Source of the DNA: Planctomycetota bacterium
GTDB lineage: Bacteria > Planctomycetota > Phycisphaerae > SM23-33
DNA: 64,000 bases
Direction: 5' to 3'
NCBI GenBank assembly: GCA_022705325.1
Contig: JAKJER010000015.1
Location: forward strand, 62,001-126,000
Position numbers and translations under genes: made by a program. Below are positions 18,780 to 26,678 of this stretch, in pieces; position 1 is the stretch's first letter, and the number at the start of each line of letters is the position of its first letter. Under the pieces are notes generated by a model. It was not told the DNA's origin, searched no databases, and was given only the letters and a program-made list of their open reading frames with translations.

Positions 18780-21055
18780 TAGGGCGACACGACTCGCCAC
18801 GATTTCGCCGGCACCGTCACCTTCCGCCCGTCGCTGAAGGTCATCGTCTTCTCGTTCGGCCCCAGGTTCCAGGCTGCGTAGGTCTTCTTGTTGTCACGCC
18901 GAAACACCGCGCAGAACGGCGCATCCGCCCGGACGCTGCGGTCGATCGTCCCCAGTTCCATAAGCGAGCGAACCCAGTGCACGGTGTTGGCCTTTGAGTT
19001 CCCCGCCTCCGGCTTCCAATCGGGCCCGGCCGCCTCCAGCAGCCGCCCGGCTTCTTCGGGGTCGCTCATTGCCCGCGCCATCCAGAAGATGTCCGCCCAG
19101 TGTTTCAGCTCCCCGCCGGTTCGCTTCATCAGGGCGTCCCACTGGCGATGCGCCACTGCGGGCGGCAGGTCCAGGTACAGCGACCCGCCGTGCATGGGCA
19201 GCAGGTTGATCCCCGCCACGTGCTCGGGCCGGGCCGAGAACCACGTCGCGTAAACGCCCTTGCCGCCCCAGATCATCGCCAGGCACTCCGGCGCGCCGGA
19301 CGGATATGATCCGTGCTCGTTGAACCAGTATTCGCGGACGGCCGACCGCTCCGTGGCGTACAGGTACGCCCCCAGGTCTCGCAGTTCGCGGTCGCCCAGC
19401 GCCTCGCCCAGCATCAGGATCGCCCACCACGCGTTCATCGCCTCCGACGACGACTCCTGGTTGTTGCCGTCGCCGAACTTCGCGTGCCCCGACGCCCACG
19501 AATGGCCCGCGTAAGGGTCGAAACACCGCAGGAACGGAAAGAGCTTGTCGCCTCGGTCCGCCGACGCAATGTCCCGGATCAGCACCCGCAGCATCCCTCC
19601 CCATCGCCGGTCGCTCGCCCACGCGGGGTCGTGGCGGGCCACCTCCACCGCCGCCTGCAAGAAGTACCCGTAGTGAAAATGATGATCATTCAACTCGCGG
19701 TCGCTGCCGAAGCTCGGCGGCAGGCCGATCAGCGTCCCCCACGCCGGCTCGTAGCAGAACATGCGCGGCGCCCTCGCGTCGCCCCGGGCCGTCAGCCACT
19801 CCTCCAGCCGCTCACGGACGCGCTTCCGCAACTCTGCGGCCTGCTCAGTCAAGCCATACTGCTCGGCCACCGCAGCCGCTGTCGCCAGCTTGCCCAGGAC
19901 CTTGCCCTCGGCGTAGGTATCGCGCACGTGCGCCATGTTCTCGTTCAGCGCCGGCCCCAGCAGGCGGGCCATCTCAGCCGGCGCAACGCCCGCCGCTCGC
20001 GGCAGAACGGGCAGACCGCCTCCCAGCGGCAGGATCGTTTGGAACGAAGTCCCCCGGGCCAGCTTCATCGTCCCGCGGACGCTCGCGTATGACTGGCCGG
20101 TCAACTCCGCCTGGGCAAACCGCCACTGGTGCGGATACAGCGCCGTCAGCGTCGAACGCTCGCTGCCATCGCGCGGGGTTGTGGTGAAGGTGAAGGTCGT
20201 CCGCACGGCGTCGGTTGCGGGGTCATACCGCCACGCGACTCGGGTGTCGGTGACGTGGGCGTGGGCACAGCGGGCGAACAGGGCAAGCGTCTCCTTCTTG
20301 TCGTCGGGCAGGACCGCCAGCGAGAGGTACCGCTTGCCCGCGGGCGGTTGGCAGACCAGCTTGTCGCCCCCCAGGCCCGTCCACGTCGAGCCGGCCGGGG
20401 CAAAGAGCCCGTAGCAACTCCGCCCGACGCGCACGCCCAGGACGGACGAGTCGGCCCTCCCGGCAAACACCTCCGCCGGACGGGCGAACGACACCCTCGG
20501 CCGGCTGGCGTCGAACATCGCATAGACGTACGGGCTGCCGTGCCCGTAGGACGCGCTGAAGCCCGCCCCCGGCGGGCCGAACCGCACGGTGACGAACCAG
20601 TCACTGTAGCCCTCGACGCGGGCGTCGGCCAGCGGCTGGTCCGCGTCCAGGCCCAGCACGAGGTCCCCTTTCCCACCGCCCATCGCGCCGAATATGCCCT
20701 CGCGGTTGGCATGGACGCCGGGGCCGGGATACTGCACCCGCAGCCCACCCGCCTCCGCCCTTATCGCCAGCGGATGGGAGAAGTGCGGCTGGGAGAACGG
20801 CTCCCACAGCAGACTGCTCCACCAGTCGTTGGTGGGATACGGCCCGCGCAGTCCAGCCGCCGCGTAGATCGTCTGCGGCGGTCCCTTGGCCCCCGGCGGC
20901 AGACCTACGCGATAGCTTCCGGCCCCGACGGAGACAATCCCGTCGGCAGGCCGCACGGGAGACTCTCCGTTGGCTTCGCCGACCGCTTGACCCTTCGAGG
21001 GCAGCGCGAGCGCCGAAACCGCAAGCACCGCCCAGAGGACACTTCTTCTCTCCAC
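18779..21055 (-). CDS. glycoside hydrolase family 81 endo-1,3-beta-glucanase
   Basis: A 758-residue exported enzyme with a signal peptide (about 1-23). GH81 hallmarks are YPTNDWWSSLLWEPFS near residue 75, the DHHFHYGYF block near 455-465, and FDPYAGHSWASG followed by GNNQESSSEAMNAWW near 515-540, which contain the catalytic Asp and Glu residues of the family. It should cleave beta-1,3-glucans such as laminarin or curdlan, fitting polysaccharide-degrading planctomycetes. The start is GTG 21055, with GGGAGA about 8 bp upstream. No carbohydrate-binding module or transporter is next to it. Confidence 0.88.
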   Translation of the reverse strand: MERRSVLWAVLAVSALALPSKGQAVGEANGESPVRPADGIVSVGAGSYRVGLPPGAKGPPQTIYAAAGLRGPYPTNDWWSSLLWEPFSQPHFSHPLAIRAEAGGLRVQYPGPGVHANREGIFGAMGGGKGDLVLGLDADQPLADARVEGYSDWFVTVRFGPPGAGFSASYGHGSPYVYAMFDASRPRVSFARPAEVFAGRADSSVLGVRVGRSCYGLFAPAGSTWTGLGGDKLVCQPPAGKRYLSLAVLPDDKKETLALFARCAHAHVTDTRVAWRYDPATDAVRTTFTFTTTPRDGSERSTLTALYPHQWRFAQAELTGQSYASVRGTMKLARGTSFQTILPLGGGLPVLPRAAGVAPAEMARLLGPALNENMAHVRDTYAEGKVLGKLATAAAVAEQYGLTEQAAELRKRVRERLEEWLTARGDARAPRMFCYEPAWGTLIGLPPSFGSDRELNDHHFHYGYFLQAAVEVARHDPAWASDRRWGGMLRVLIRDIASADRGDKLFPFLRCFDPYAGHSWASGHAKFGDGNNQESSSEAMNAWWAILMLGEALGDRELRDLGAYLYATERSAVREYWFNEHGSYPSGAPECLAMIWGGKGVYATWFSARPEHVAGINLLPMHGGSLYLDLPPAVAHRQWDALMKRTGGELKHWADIFWMARAMSDPEEAGRLLEAAGPDWKPEAGNSKANTVHWVRSLMELGTIDRSVRADAPFCAVFRRDNKKTYAAWNLGPNEKTMTFSDGRKVTVPAKSWRVVSP

Positions 21056-21082
21056 GTCCGTTCTCCCGGAGACCCGCCCTGT

Positions 21083-21790
21083 TTACTCTCTCTGTCCCTC
21101 TACGTCCTGCTTCTTACGCCCGATCTTGTTCTCCGTCCCCGCCAGGAGTCGCTGGATGTTGCCGCGGTGACGGACCACGATCAGCAGCATGATCGCCGTC
21201 GCGAAGATCAGCAGCGGCCAGAGGCCCAGCGTCCGCCGCCAGCCGATCATCAGCCCGTTGACGCCCAGGAAGAGGGGGATGAACGCCACCGCCGCCACCA
21301 CGCTGCCCAGCGAGACGTAGCGGCTGACCAGGGTAACGACGATCCACAAGGCAAAGGCCGCCAGCCCGGCGTACGTGAAGAACGGCCAGACGCCCAGCAC
21401 CACGCCCAGCGCCGTGGCCACGCCCTTGCCCCCGCGGAACTTCAGCCAAGGGCAGAACACGTGCCCCAGCACCGCCCCCAGGGCAGCCGACAACCACGCC
21501 GCCTGGTGCATCGCCGTCGGGAACCCCTCGCCCTGCCGAGCGGCCAAGCCCCGCAGCAACCAGCCCGCCACCAGCACGGGCAGCAGTCCCTTGGCCACGT
21601 CGAGGAAGAAACAGAGATAGCCCCACTTGCGTCCCAGCACCCGCCCGACGTTCGTCGCCCCGACGTTGCCGCTGCCGGCGCGGCGCAGGTCCACGCCGTG
21701 CGCCCGGGCGATGATCGTGCCGAACGGCACCGAGCCGACCAGATACGCTCCCGTCAGGAACGCGACGAGATAGGCTGCTTGTTCGATCAT
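21083..21790 (-). CDS. plsY: glycerol-3-phosphate acyltransferase PlsY
   Basis: A 235-residue integral membrane protein with about six hydrophobic segments. The PlsY motifs are present: SVPFGTIIARAHGVDLRRAG and GNVGATNVGR in the first cytoplasmic part, KGLLPV, and FRGGKGVATALGV for the phosphate-binding loop. It transfers the acyl group of acyl-phosphate to sn-glycerol-3-phosphate, giving lysophosphatidate. The partner PlsX is encoded at 54685. An insertion of about 25 residues between KGLLPVLVAGW and the next helix makes it slightly longer than the typical 200-210. ATG 21790 has no clear Shine-Dalgarno; short tandem repeats fill its upstream region. Confidence 0.92.
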   Translation of the reverse strand: MIEQAAYLVAFLTGAYLVGSVPFGTIIARAHGVDLRRAGSGNVGATNVGRVLGRKWGYLCFFLDVAKGLLPVLVAGWLLRGLAARQGEGFPTAMHQAAWLSAALGAVLGHVFCPWLKFRGGKGVATALGVVLGVWPFFTYAGLAAFALWIVVTLVSRYVSLGSVVAAVAFIPLFLGVNGLMIGWRRTLGLWPLLIFATAIMLLIVVRHRGNIQRLLAGTENKIGRKKQDVEGQRE

Positions 21791-21832
21791 AGGGAATAGG
21801 GATCAGGGAATAGGGACCAGGAAACCGGAAAA
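21791..21832. repeat. short tandem repeat upstream of plsY
   Basis: Imperfect tandem copies of an AGGGAATAGGGATC-like unit directly upstream of plsY. Simple repeats of this style occur in other gaps of the window (31824, 36350, 38874, 61319). Confidence 0.6.
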
Positions 21833-21906
21833 ACAGAAGCTCCAACAGTACAACGTCCAACTCTCAATACTGAATGGAAACGACAAAGCCGGGATGTTCA
21901 GCGTTG

Positions 21907-23121
21907 TCAGCATGATTCATCCGGCCTGACTTGAACAGTGGAACTTGAGCGTTCCACGGCTGAACCTTCTGTCTTCTTCTTCGCCGCGACTTCTTCGTAC
22001 AGTCTCAGAAGCTCATCCACGTGCCGCGCCAGGGCCAACCGCCCCTCGACCTCGCCGCACGCCTCGGCCCGCTTCTGGCGGCTGAGCGGATTGGCCAGTT
22101 CCTCCATCGCCGCCACAGCCGCTGACGTGTCGTCCGGGGAGGAAATGACGATCCCCGCCCCGCCGGCGAGGGCGTCGGCCGCCCCGTTGTACGCGGTGGT
22201 CAGCGGGGGCAGGCGCCACCGCACCGCCTCCAGAACGACCAGGCTGCACGGGTCGTACCAGGTCAACAGGATCATGGCGTCGGCGGCGGCGTACCAGTGA
22301 CGGATCTGGCGCGTGGGCGGCTCGAAGTGGACGCGATCGGTCACGCCCAGGTCGTCGGCCAGGCGGCGGTACGGACCGACCGATTCGCGCCCCACGATCG
22401 CCAGGCGGGCACGGGAGTGCGTCGCCCCCAGCCACCTGGCGAACGCCCGCAACGTCTGGGCCACCCCCTTGAGTTCGAAGTTCGTCGCCACCGCGACAAA
22501 GAGCGTCTCGTCCTCGCCAACCCCGACGGCCGAGCGAACCTCCCGCCGCCAGGCGATGCGCCGCGACGCGTCCGGCTCCATCTCGGCCACGCCGTTGAAG
22601 ATGACGCGGACGTTGTCGCGCCGGCGATAGTCTCGCTCGAACTGGCGGGCCACCAGTTCGCTGACGCACAGACAGACCGCACGCCCCTCGCGGACGATTC
22701 GGCGCTCCAGACGCGCCCGCTGCATTCGCCCGAAGTTCAGCCACCCCACCCCCGCGTACAGCGCCCGCACCAGCCCGCGGCGGCGCCGCACATGGGCGAC
22801 CGCCGAGGAGGCCACCGTCCCGCCGTGCGGGTGATAGACGTCCACGCCCGGCATGGCCAGCATCGCGTGCGTGGCGTCAAACTCGCCCGAAGCGAGAACA
22901 CCCCCCGCGGCGCGAAGAAAACGCCGCATCCGCCCGCACCGCGTCAGCCCGCTGCGACCCAGGCGCACCACCTCTACGCCCGGCGCTTCCCACTGAGCGT
23001 CCTGGCAGACGACGCACACCTCGTGTCCGCGACGCGCCAACTCGGCTGCCACCTCGCCCGTGTACGTTTCCCGCCCGCCCCGCAGGGGGTCCATTCGCTC
23101 GATGATCAGGGCGATCTTCAC
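21907..23121 (-). CDS. glycosyltransferase family 4, LPS-core type
   Basis: A 404-residue GT-B enzyme. The N-terminal domain opens with IALIIERMDPLRGGRETYTG, the acceptor-side glycine loop of WaaG-like transferases. The C-terminal nucleotide-sugar domain has LFVAVATNFELKGV and, near residue 280-300, AADAMILLTWYDPCSLVVLEA, the donor-binding E-x7-E region in a shortened form. It probably adds a hexose to the LPS core at the cytoplasmic face. Its GTG start overlaps the stop of the kinase gene by GTGA, so the three LPS genes form one coupled operon. The C-terminal 25 residues are Lys/Ser-rich and unconserved. Confidence 0.85.
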   Translation of the reverse strand: MKIALIIERMDPLRGGRETYTGEVAAELARRGHEVCVVCQDAQWEAPGVEVVRLGRSGLTRCGRMRRFLRAAGGVLASGEFDATHAMLAMPGVDVYHPHGGTVASSAVAHVRRRRGLVRALYAGVGWLNFGRMQRARLERRIVREGRAVCLCVSELVARQFERDYRRRDNVRVIFNGVAEMEPDASRRIAWRREVRSAVGVGEDETLFVAVATNFELKGVAQTLRAFARWLGATHSRARLAIVGRESVGPYRRLADDLGVTDRVHFEPPTRQIRHWYAAADAMILLTWYDPCSLVVLEAVRWRLPPLTTAYNGAADALAGGAGIVISSPDDTSAAVAAMEELANPLSRQKRAEACGEVEGRLALARHVDELLRLYEEVAAKKKTEGSAVERSSSTVQVRPDESC

Positions 23122-23978
23122 GGCAGCGGCTCCTTGGGCTGGTAGCCGTACGGCAGGCCGTGACGGTCCTCGTGCGTGCCGCGCCGGCGGATCGTGGCCA
23201 CCTTGTGATCAATCGCCTGTTCCAGCCGGCCCCGCCCAGCCGCCCGCTCGCCGGGCAAGTACTCGTCCATGAACAGCCCCCAGTGCGCCGATACCCACTC
23301 CCACGGCATCGAGTGCTTGAGCTGGGCCAGGTCCTTCACCCGCCACCGGAACCGCCGCCACCGCGGGCGAAACGCCCGCGCCAGGTCGATCAGCCGAAGC
23401 TCGATCGCCCCCGCCGGACCGCCCGGCTCGTGCAGGAAGATGTGGCAATTGTACAGGTCGCGGTGCACCAGGCCCGCGGCATGAAAGCGGCGCACCAGGC
23501 CCGCCAGCAGTCGCGTGAACTCCACGACGCGCCGCGAGTCCAGCCCGCACCGCTCGATGAACGGCCCGGCCGACTGTTCCAACGACTCGCCCGGAACCGC
23601 CGTCATGATGATGTAGCTTCGCCTGGCCCCCCGGCAGTCGAACTCCTCGCCGCCCTGGGCCTGGTCGATCGTGCCCACGCCCGCGGCCTGGCAGGCGCGG
23701 ATCATCGCCAGCTCCACGCCCGCGGGACTCCGGCGCCATCCGTAGGTGAGCAGCCTGCTCAGCCGCTGGCCCAAGCCTTCGCGAAGGTAGCGTTTCATGT
23801 ACACGCGCCAGGTGCGGCCCTGCGCGTCGTCCAGGTCCATGGTCCAGCGCTGGCGGCCCTTGAGGTGAACGGCCGTCATGTCCTCCCCCCCGGTCCAGGC
23901 GAAGGCGCCGTCGATACTGTCCAACCCGTGACGGCGCAGGAGTTCACCCAGCGGTCCGGCCTGTGTGGCGGCGTTCAC
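23118..23978 (-). CDS. lipopolysaccharide kinase (WaaP/KdkA/InaA family)
   Basis: A 286-residue cytoplasmic protein kinase-like fold. RVYMKRYL provides the ATP-binding lysine, SYIIMTAVPGESLE the hinge, LVHRDLYNCHIF the catalytic HRDL loop, and LRLIDLARAF the metal-binding D of the DLAR motif. WaaP/KdkA enzymes phosphorylate Kdo or heptose in the LPS inner core. The start is GTG 23978, which overlaps the heptosyltransferase stop by four bases; a longer in-frame stretch upstream runs over that gene in another frame and is not used. Placement between a heptosyltransferase and a GT4 supports phosphorylation of a core heptose. Confidence 0.85.
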   Translation of the reverse strand: MNAATQAGPLGELLRRHGLDSIDGAFAWTGGEDMTAVHLKGRQRWTMDLDDAQGRTWRVYMKRYLREGLGQRLSRLLTYGWRRSPAGVELAMIRACQAAGVGTIDQAQGGEEFDCRGARRSYIIMTAVPGESLEQSAGPFIERCGLDSRRVVEFTRLLAGLVRRFHAAGLVHRDLYNCHIFLHEPGGPAGAIELRLIDLARAFRPRWRRFRWRVKDLAQLKHSMPWEWVSAHWGLFMDEYLPGERAAGRGRLEQAIDHKVATIRRRGTHEDRHGLPYGYQPKEPLP

Positions 23979-25066
23979 GACTGCCCCCCCGCCCGCGCCG
24001 CCGGGCGGACCAGGTCCAGAACCTCCTCGGCCGCCCGCATCGCCATCTCCACCGTGAGCGACTGCATGCATTGGTGATAGAGCGGGCCGGGCGGCTGGGG
24101 ACAGATCCGCTTCTGACACGGCGAGCAAGACACGGCCCGGCGGACGATCCGCTCGCGGTCGTAGTCGATGGCCGCCCATTGTGGATCGGTGCTGCCAAAG
24201 AGCGTCACCACGCCGATGCCCAGCGCCGCAGCCAGGTGGCGGGCGCCCGTGTCGTTGGTCACCAGCAGGTCGCAGCGACGCAGCAGACCTTTGAGCAGTC
24301 CCAGGGTGTTGTCGCGAGCGGAGAAATCCAGCAACGGGGGCGACCCCATCGCCGCCACCACGTCGGCGGCCAGGGCCTTCTCCGACGGTGCTGCGTTGAC
24401 GATGATTTGCGCTCCGCGCCGCCGGGCCAACAGCTCGCCCAGTTCCGCGTACCGCTCGCGTCGCCACATCTTGCTTACGCCGAACGCCGCCCCCGGATTC
24501 AGCATGACCAGCGGGTGCGACGGGTCATGCCCCGCCTCCGCCAACAGTCCGTCGGCGGTGCGGGCGTCCTCGTCGCGAACCGCCAGGCGCATGCGCCGCC
24601 CGGCAAGGCCCGTACCCAGCCGCTCGGCCAGGGCGTTGTAGTAGTCGATGGCCGGCACCGGCACGAACCGGCCCCGCGCGTCGCGTCGCGGGCGGAGCTT
24701 GTCGGTCAGCATCCACCCGCGCAGGTCACGATCGTACCCGCTGATCCGCTTGGCCCCGCCGACCCAGGCCAGGGCGGCTGAACGGAAGCTGTTGGGCAGC
24801 AGAATGGCGTGGTCGAAACGGCGCCGGCGGATCTCGCGGGCCAGGGCCATCCACTTGCGCAGGCGCGGGCGCTGCTTGGACGGGTCAACGATCTGTTCGT
24901 CGCACAGGCCCGAGCCGGCCAGCGTCTCCAGGGCCCCGGGCCGGCCCACGAACGTCAGGCGGGCCTGGGCGAAGTGCTCGCGCAAGGCGGCCAGGGCAGG
25001 GGTGGCCATGACCACGTCGCCCACCCAGTTGGGCAGGAACACCACGACTTCTTTCGCCTCGGGCAT
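23975..25066 (-). CDS. waaF: ADP-heptose:LPS heptosyltransferase (GT9, WaaF-like)
   Basis: A 363-residue GT-B enzyme. FLPNWVGDVVMATPALAALRE near the start is the signature of WaaF/WaaC. The C-terminal domain has VMLNPGAAFGVSKMW and NDTGARHLAAALGIGVVTLFGSTDP, which bind ADP-heptose. It adds L-glycero-D-manno-heptose to the inner core. A cysteine cluster, SCSPCQKRICPQPPGPLYHQC, near residue 320-340 matches other WaaF-like enzymes and may bind metal. It heads the LPS operon. ATG 25066 lacks a Shine-Dalgarno; TACAAT lies 8 bp upstream. Confidence 0.9.
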   Translation of the reverse strand: MPEAKEVVVFLPNWVGDVVMATPALAALREHFAQARLTFVGRPGALETLAGSGLCDEQIVDPSKQRPRLRKWMALAREIRRRRFDHAILLPNSFRSAALAWVGGAKRISGYDRDLRGWMLTDKLRPRRDARGRFVPVPAIDYYNALAERLGTGLAGRRMRLAVRDEDARTADGLLAEAGHDPSHPLVMLNPGAAFGVSKMWRRERYAELGELLARRRGAQIIVNAAPSEKALAADVVAAMGSPPLLDFSARDNTLGLLKGLLRRCDLLVTNDTGARHLAAALGIGVVTLFGSTDPQWAAIDYDRERIVRRAVSCSPCQKRICPQPPGPLYHQCMQSLTVEMAMRAAEEVLDLVRPAARAGGQS

Positions 25067-25074
25067 ACGAGGGG

Positions 25075-25080
25075 ATTGTA
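25075..25080 (-). promoter_or_regulatory. candidate -10 of the LPS operon
   Basis: TACAAT on the minus strand ends 8 nt before the waaF ATG. The -35 region is weak (TTCCAG at 17 bp). The spacing suggests a leaderless transcript. Confidence 0.3.
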
Positions 25081-25204
25081 CCCAAGGACATTGCAGGCTG
25101 GAAGAGGACGCCGTGATGAAGCGCTCCGTGCAGCGGCGAGCGAACGGGAGGCCGTCCGTCGCCGAAAGCGGGAAGCTCTCTGTAACTCTTGGCCCGCCGC
25201 GTGG

Positions 25205-25210
25205 TAGGAT
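25205..25210 (+). promoter_or_regulatory. candidate -10 of the HlyD-like adaptor gene
   Basis: TAGGAT ends 8 nt before the ATG at 25219, the spacing expected for a leaderless start. No good -35 is seen. Confidence 0.25.
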
Positions 25211-25218
25211 AGACAGGC

Positions 25219-26538
25219 ATGAAGACTTGGATCGTCATTCTGGCGCTGCTGCTGGCCGGCGGGGCGGGCGTGTGGGCCTGGCAGCAGGGGCAGGCCCACC
25301 AGGATCAGCCCGCGCCCGTGCCGACCGCCCGCGTCGTTCGCGGCGAGTTGACCCTGTTCGTCGAGGCCACCGGCAGCGTCGAAAGCAACCTCGACGTCGA
25401 CGTCAAGAGCAAGGCCAGCGGCAAGGTCCTCGAACTGCCCCGCGACGTGGGAGACCGCGTCCCCCAGCACGTGCCCGGACAGAACGACGCCCAGGCCCTG
25501 CTGGCCGCCCTGGACCCGGTGGATGAGAACCGCAAGGTCGAACGCGCCCGCGCCGCCCGCGACGCGGCGGCCGCCGCCCTGGATCAGACCCAGGCCGCCC
25601 TGGAGACCGCCCGCCAGAACCTCAAGATCAAACGCCTCGAAGTTCAGGCGCAGATCGACTCCGCCACCGCCAAGAAGCGACTGGATGACCTGAACCTCCA
25701 GCGACGTCGCGAACTGGCGACTAAGAACGCCACCACCCAGAACGAGTTGGACGTGGCCATCGCGGCGGCCTCGGTCGCCCAGGCGAACCTGGACCTGGCC
25801 CTGGCCGGCAAGGAAAGCCTGCGGATGCTGGAATCCACCATCCAGCAGCGCCAGGCGGAGACGGAACTGGCCAAGGCGAATCTGGCTGCCACCGAAGCCG
25901 AGTTGGCCGAGACGCAGCAGCGGCTGAGCGAGACGCGGATTTACTCCCCCATCGCGGGCGTGGTCACCCGGCGCGATGTGCAGGAAGGGCAGATCATCGC
26001 CAGCGGCATCATCAACGTCGCCGGCGGGACCACCCTCATGACCGTCAGCGACATGTCGCGGATGTTCGTCCAGGCCGAGGTGCACGAGAGCGACATCGGG
26101 CACATCGTGGAGACGGGCAAGCTGGGCCAGGAGGTCACCATCACCGCCGACGCGTACCCGGGCAGGCCCTTCACGGGCAAGGTGGTGCAGATTACTCCGC
26201 GGGGCGTCAGCGACGCACGGGTGATCAACTTCATGGTCAAGGTCGAGGTTCTCGACGAACAGAAGAACCTGCTACTGCCCAAGATGACCACCGACGTGAG
26301 GATTCTCGCCCGTCAGAACAAAGACGTGCTGCTCCTGCCCACCGCCTGCCTGCACTACGACCGGGACCGCTCCTACGTGGAACGGCGCACGGCCGGGGGC
26401 TTCGAGAAACGCTATGTCCGCCTTGGCCTCAGCGACGGCGCGCAGGCCGAGGTGCTCGAAGGCCTGGCCGAAGGCGATGAGGTCGCCCAGGGCTCGCGGA
26501 TCGTCAGCCGGTGGGTCAAGTCCGCCGGCCAGCCGTGA
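25219..26538 (+). CDS. HlyD/MacA-like efflux adaptor protein
   Basis: A 439-residue periplasmic adaptor with one N-terminal membrane anchor (about 3-21). The lipoyl half SNLDVDVKSKASGKVLELP precedes a long coiled-coil hairpin (about 95-235, heptads rich in Ala, Glu and Arg) and YSPIAGVVTRRDVQEGQII, the second lipoyl half. The beta-barrel domain follows with VQAEVHESDIGHI. A short insertion (HVPGQNDAQALL) interrupts the first lipoyl unit. Such adaptors serve MacB-type or other ABC exporters. Two ABC exporter genes follow downstream, but behind their own promoter and a 140-bp gap, so partnership is only possible, not shown. Confidence 0.88.
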   Translation: MKTWIVILALLLAGGAGVWAWQQGQAHQDQPAPVPTARVVRGELTLFVEATGSVESNLDVDVKSKASGKVLELPRDVGDRVPQHVPGQNDAQALLAALDPVDENRKVERARAARDAAAAALDQTQAALETARQNLKIKRLEVQAQIDSATAKKRLDDLNLQRRRELATKNATTQNELDVAIAAASVAQANLDLALAGKESLRMLESTIQQRQAETELAKANLAATEAELAETQQRLSETRIYSPIAGVVTRRDVQEGQIIASGIINVAGGTTLMTVSDMSRMFVQAEVHESDIGHIVETGKLGQEVTITADAYPGRPFTGKVVQITPRGVSDARVINFMVKVEVLDEQKNLLLPKMTTDVRILARQNKDVLLLPTACLHYDRDRSYVERRTAGGFEKRYVRLGLSDGAQAEVLEGLAEGDEVAQGSRIVSRWVKSAGQP

Positions 26539-26590
26539 GGATGGCCGACCGCACGCCGACAGGCAAGGCCTCCCTCCGCGATCCCCCAAG

Positions 26591-26619
26591 CTGGCATCGA
26601 GCCCCTTTCCCCGTATAGT
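26591..26619 (+). promoter_or_regulatory. sigma-70-like promoter for the ABC exporter pair
   Basis: CTGGCA (26591-26596) and TATAGT (26614-26619) are 17 bp apart. The leader before the ATG at 26679 would be about 53 nt. Confidence 0.5.
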
Positions 26620-26678
26620 ATGCACGGTCCGCCCGCGTCAACGGAGGGCCCGGGTGCTGCCGGGCGGCGGAAGATCCA

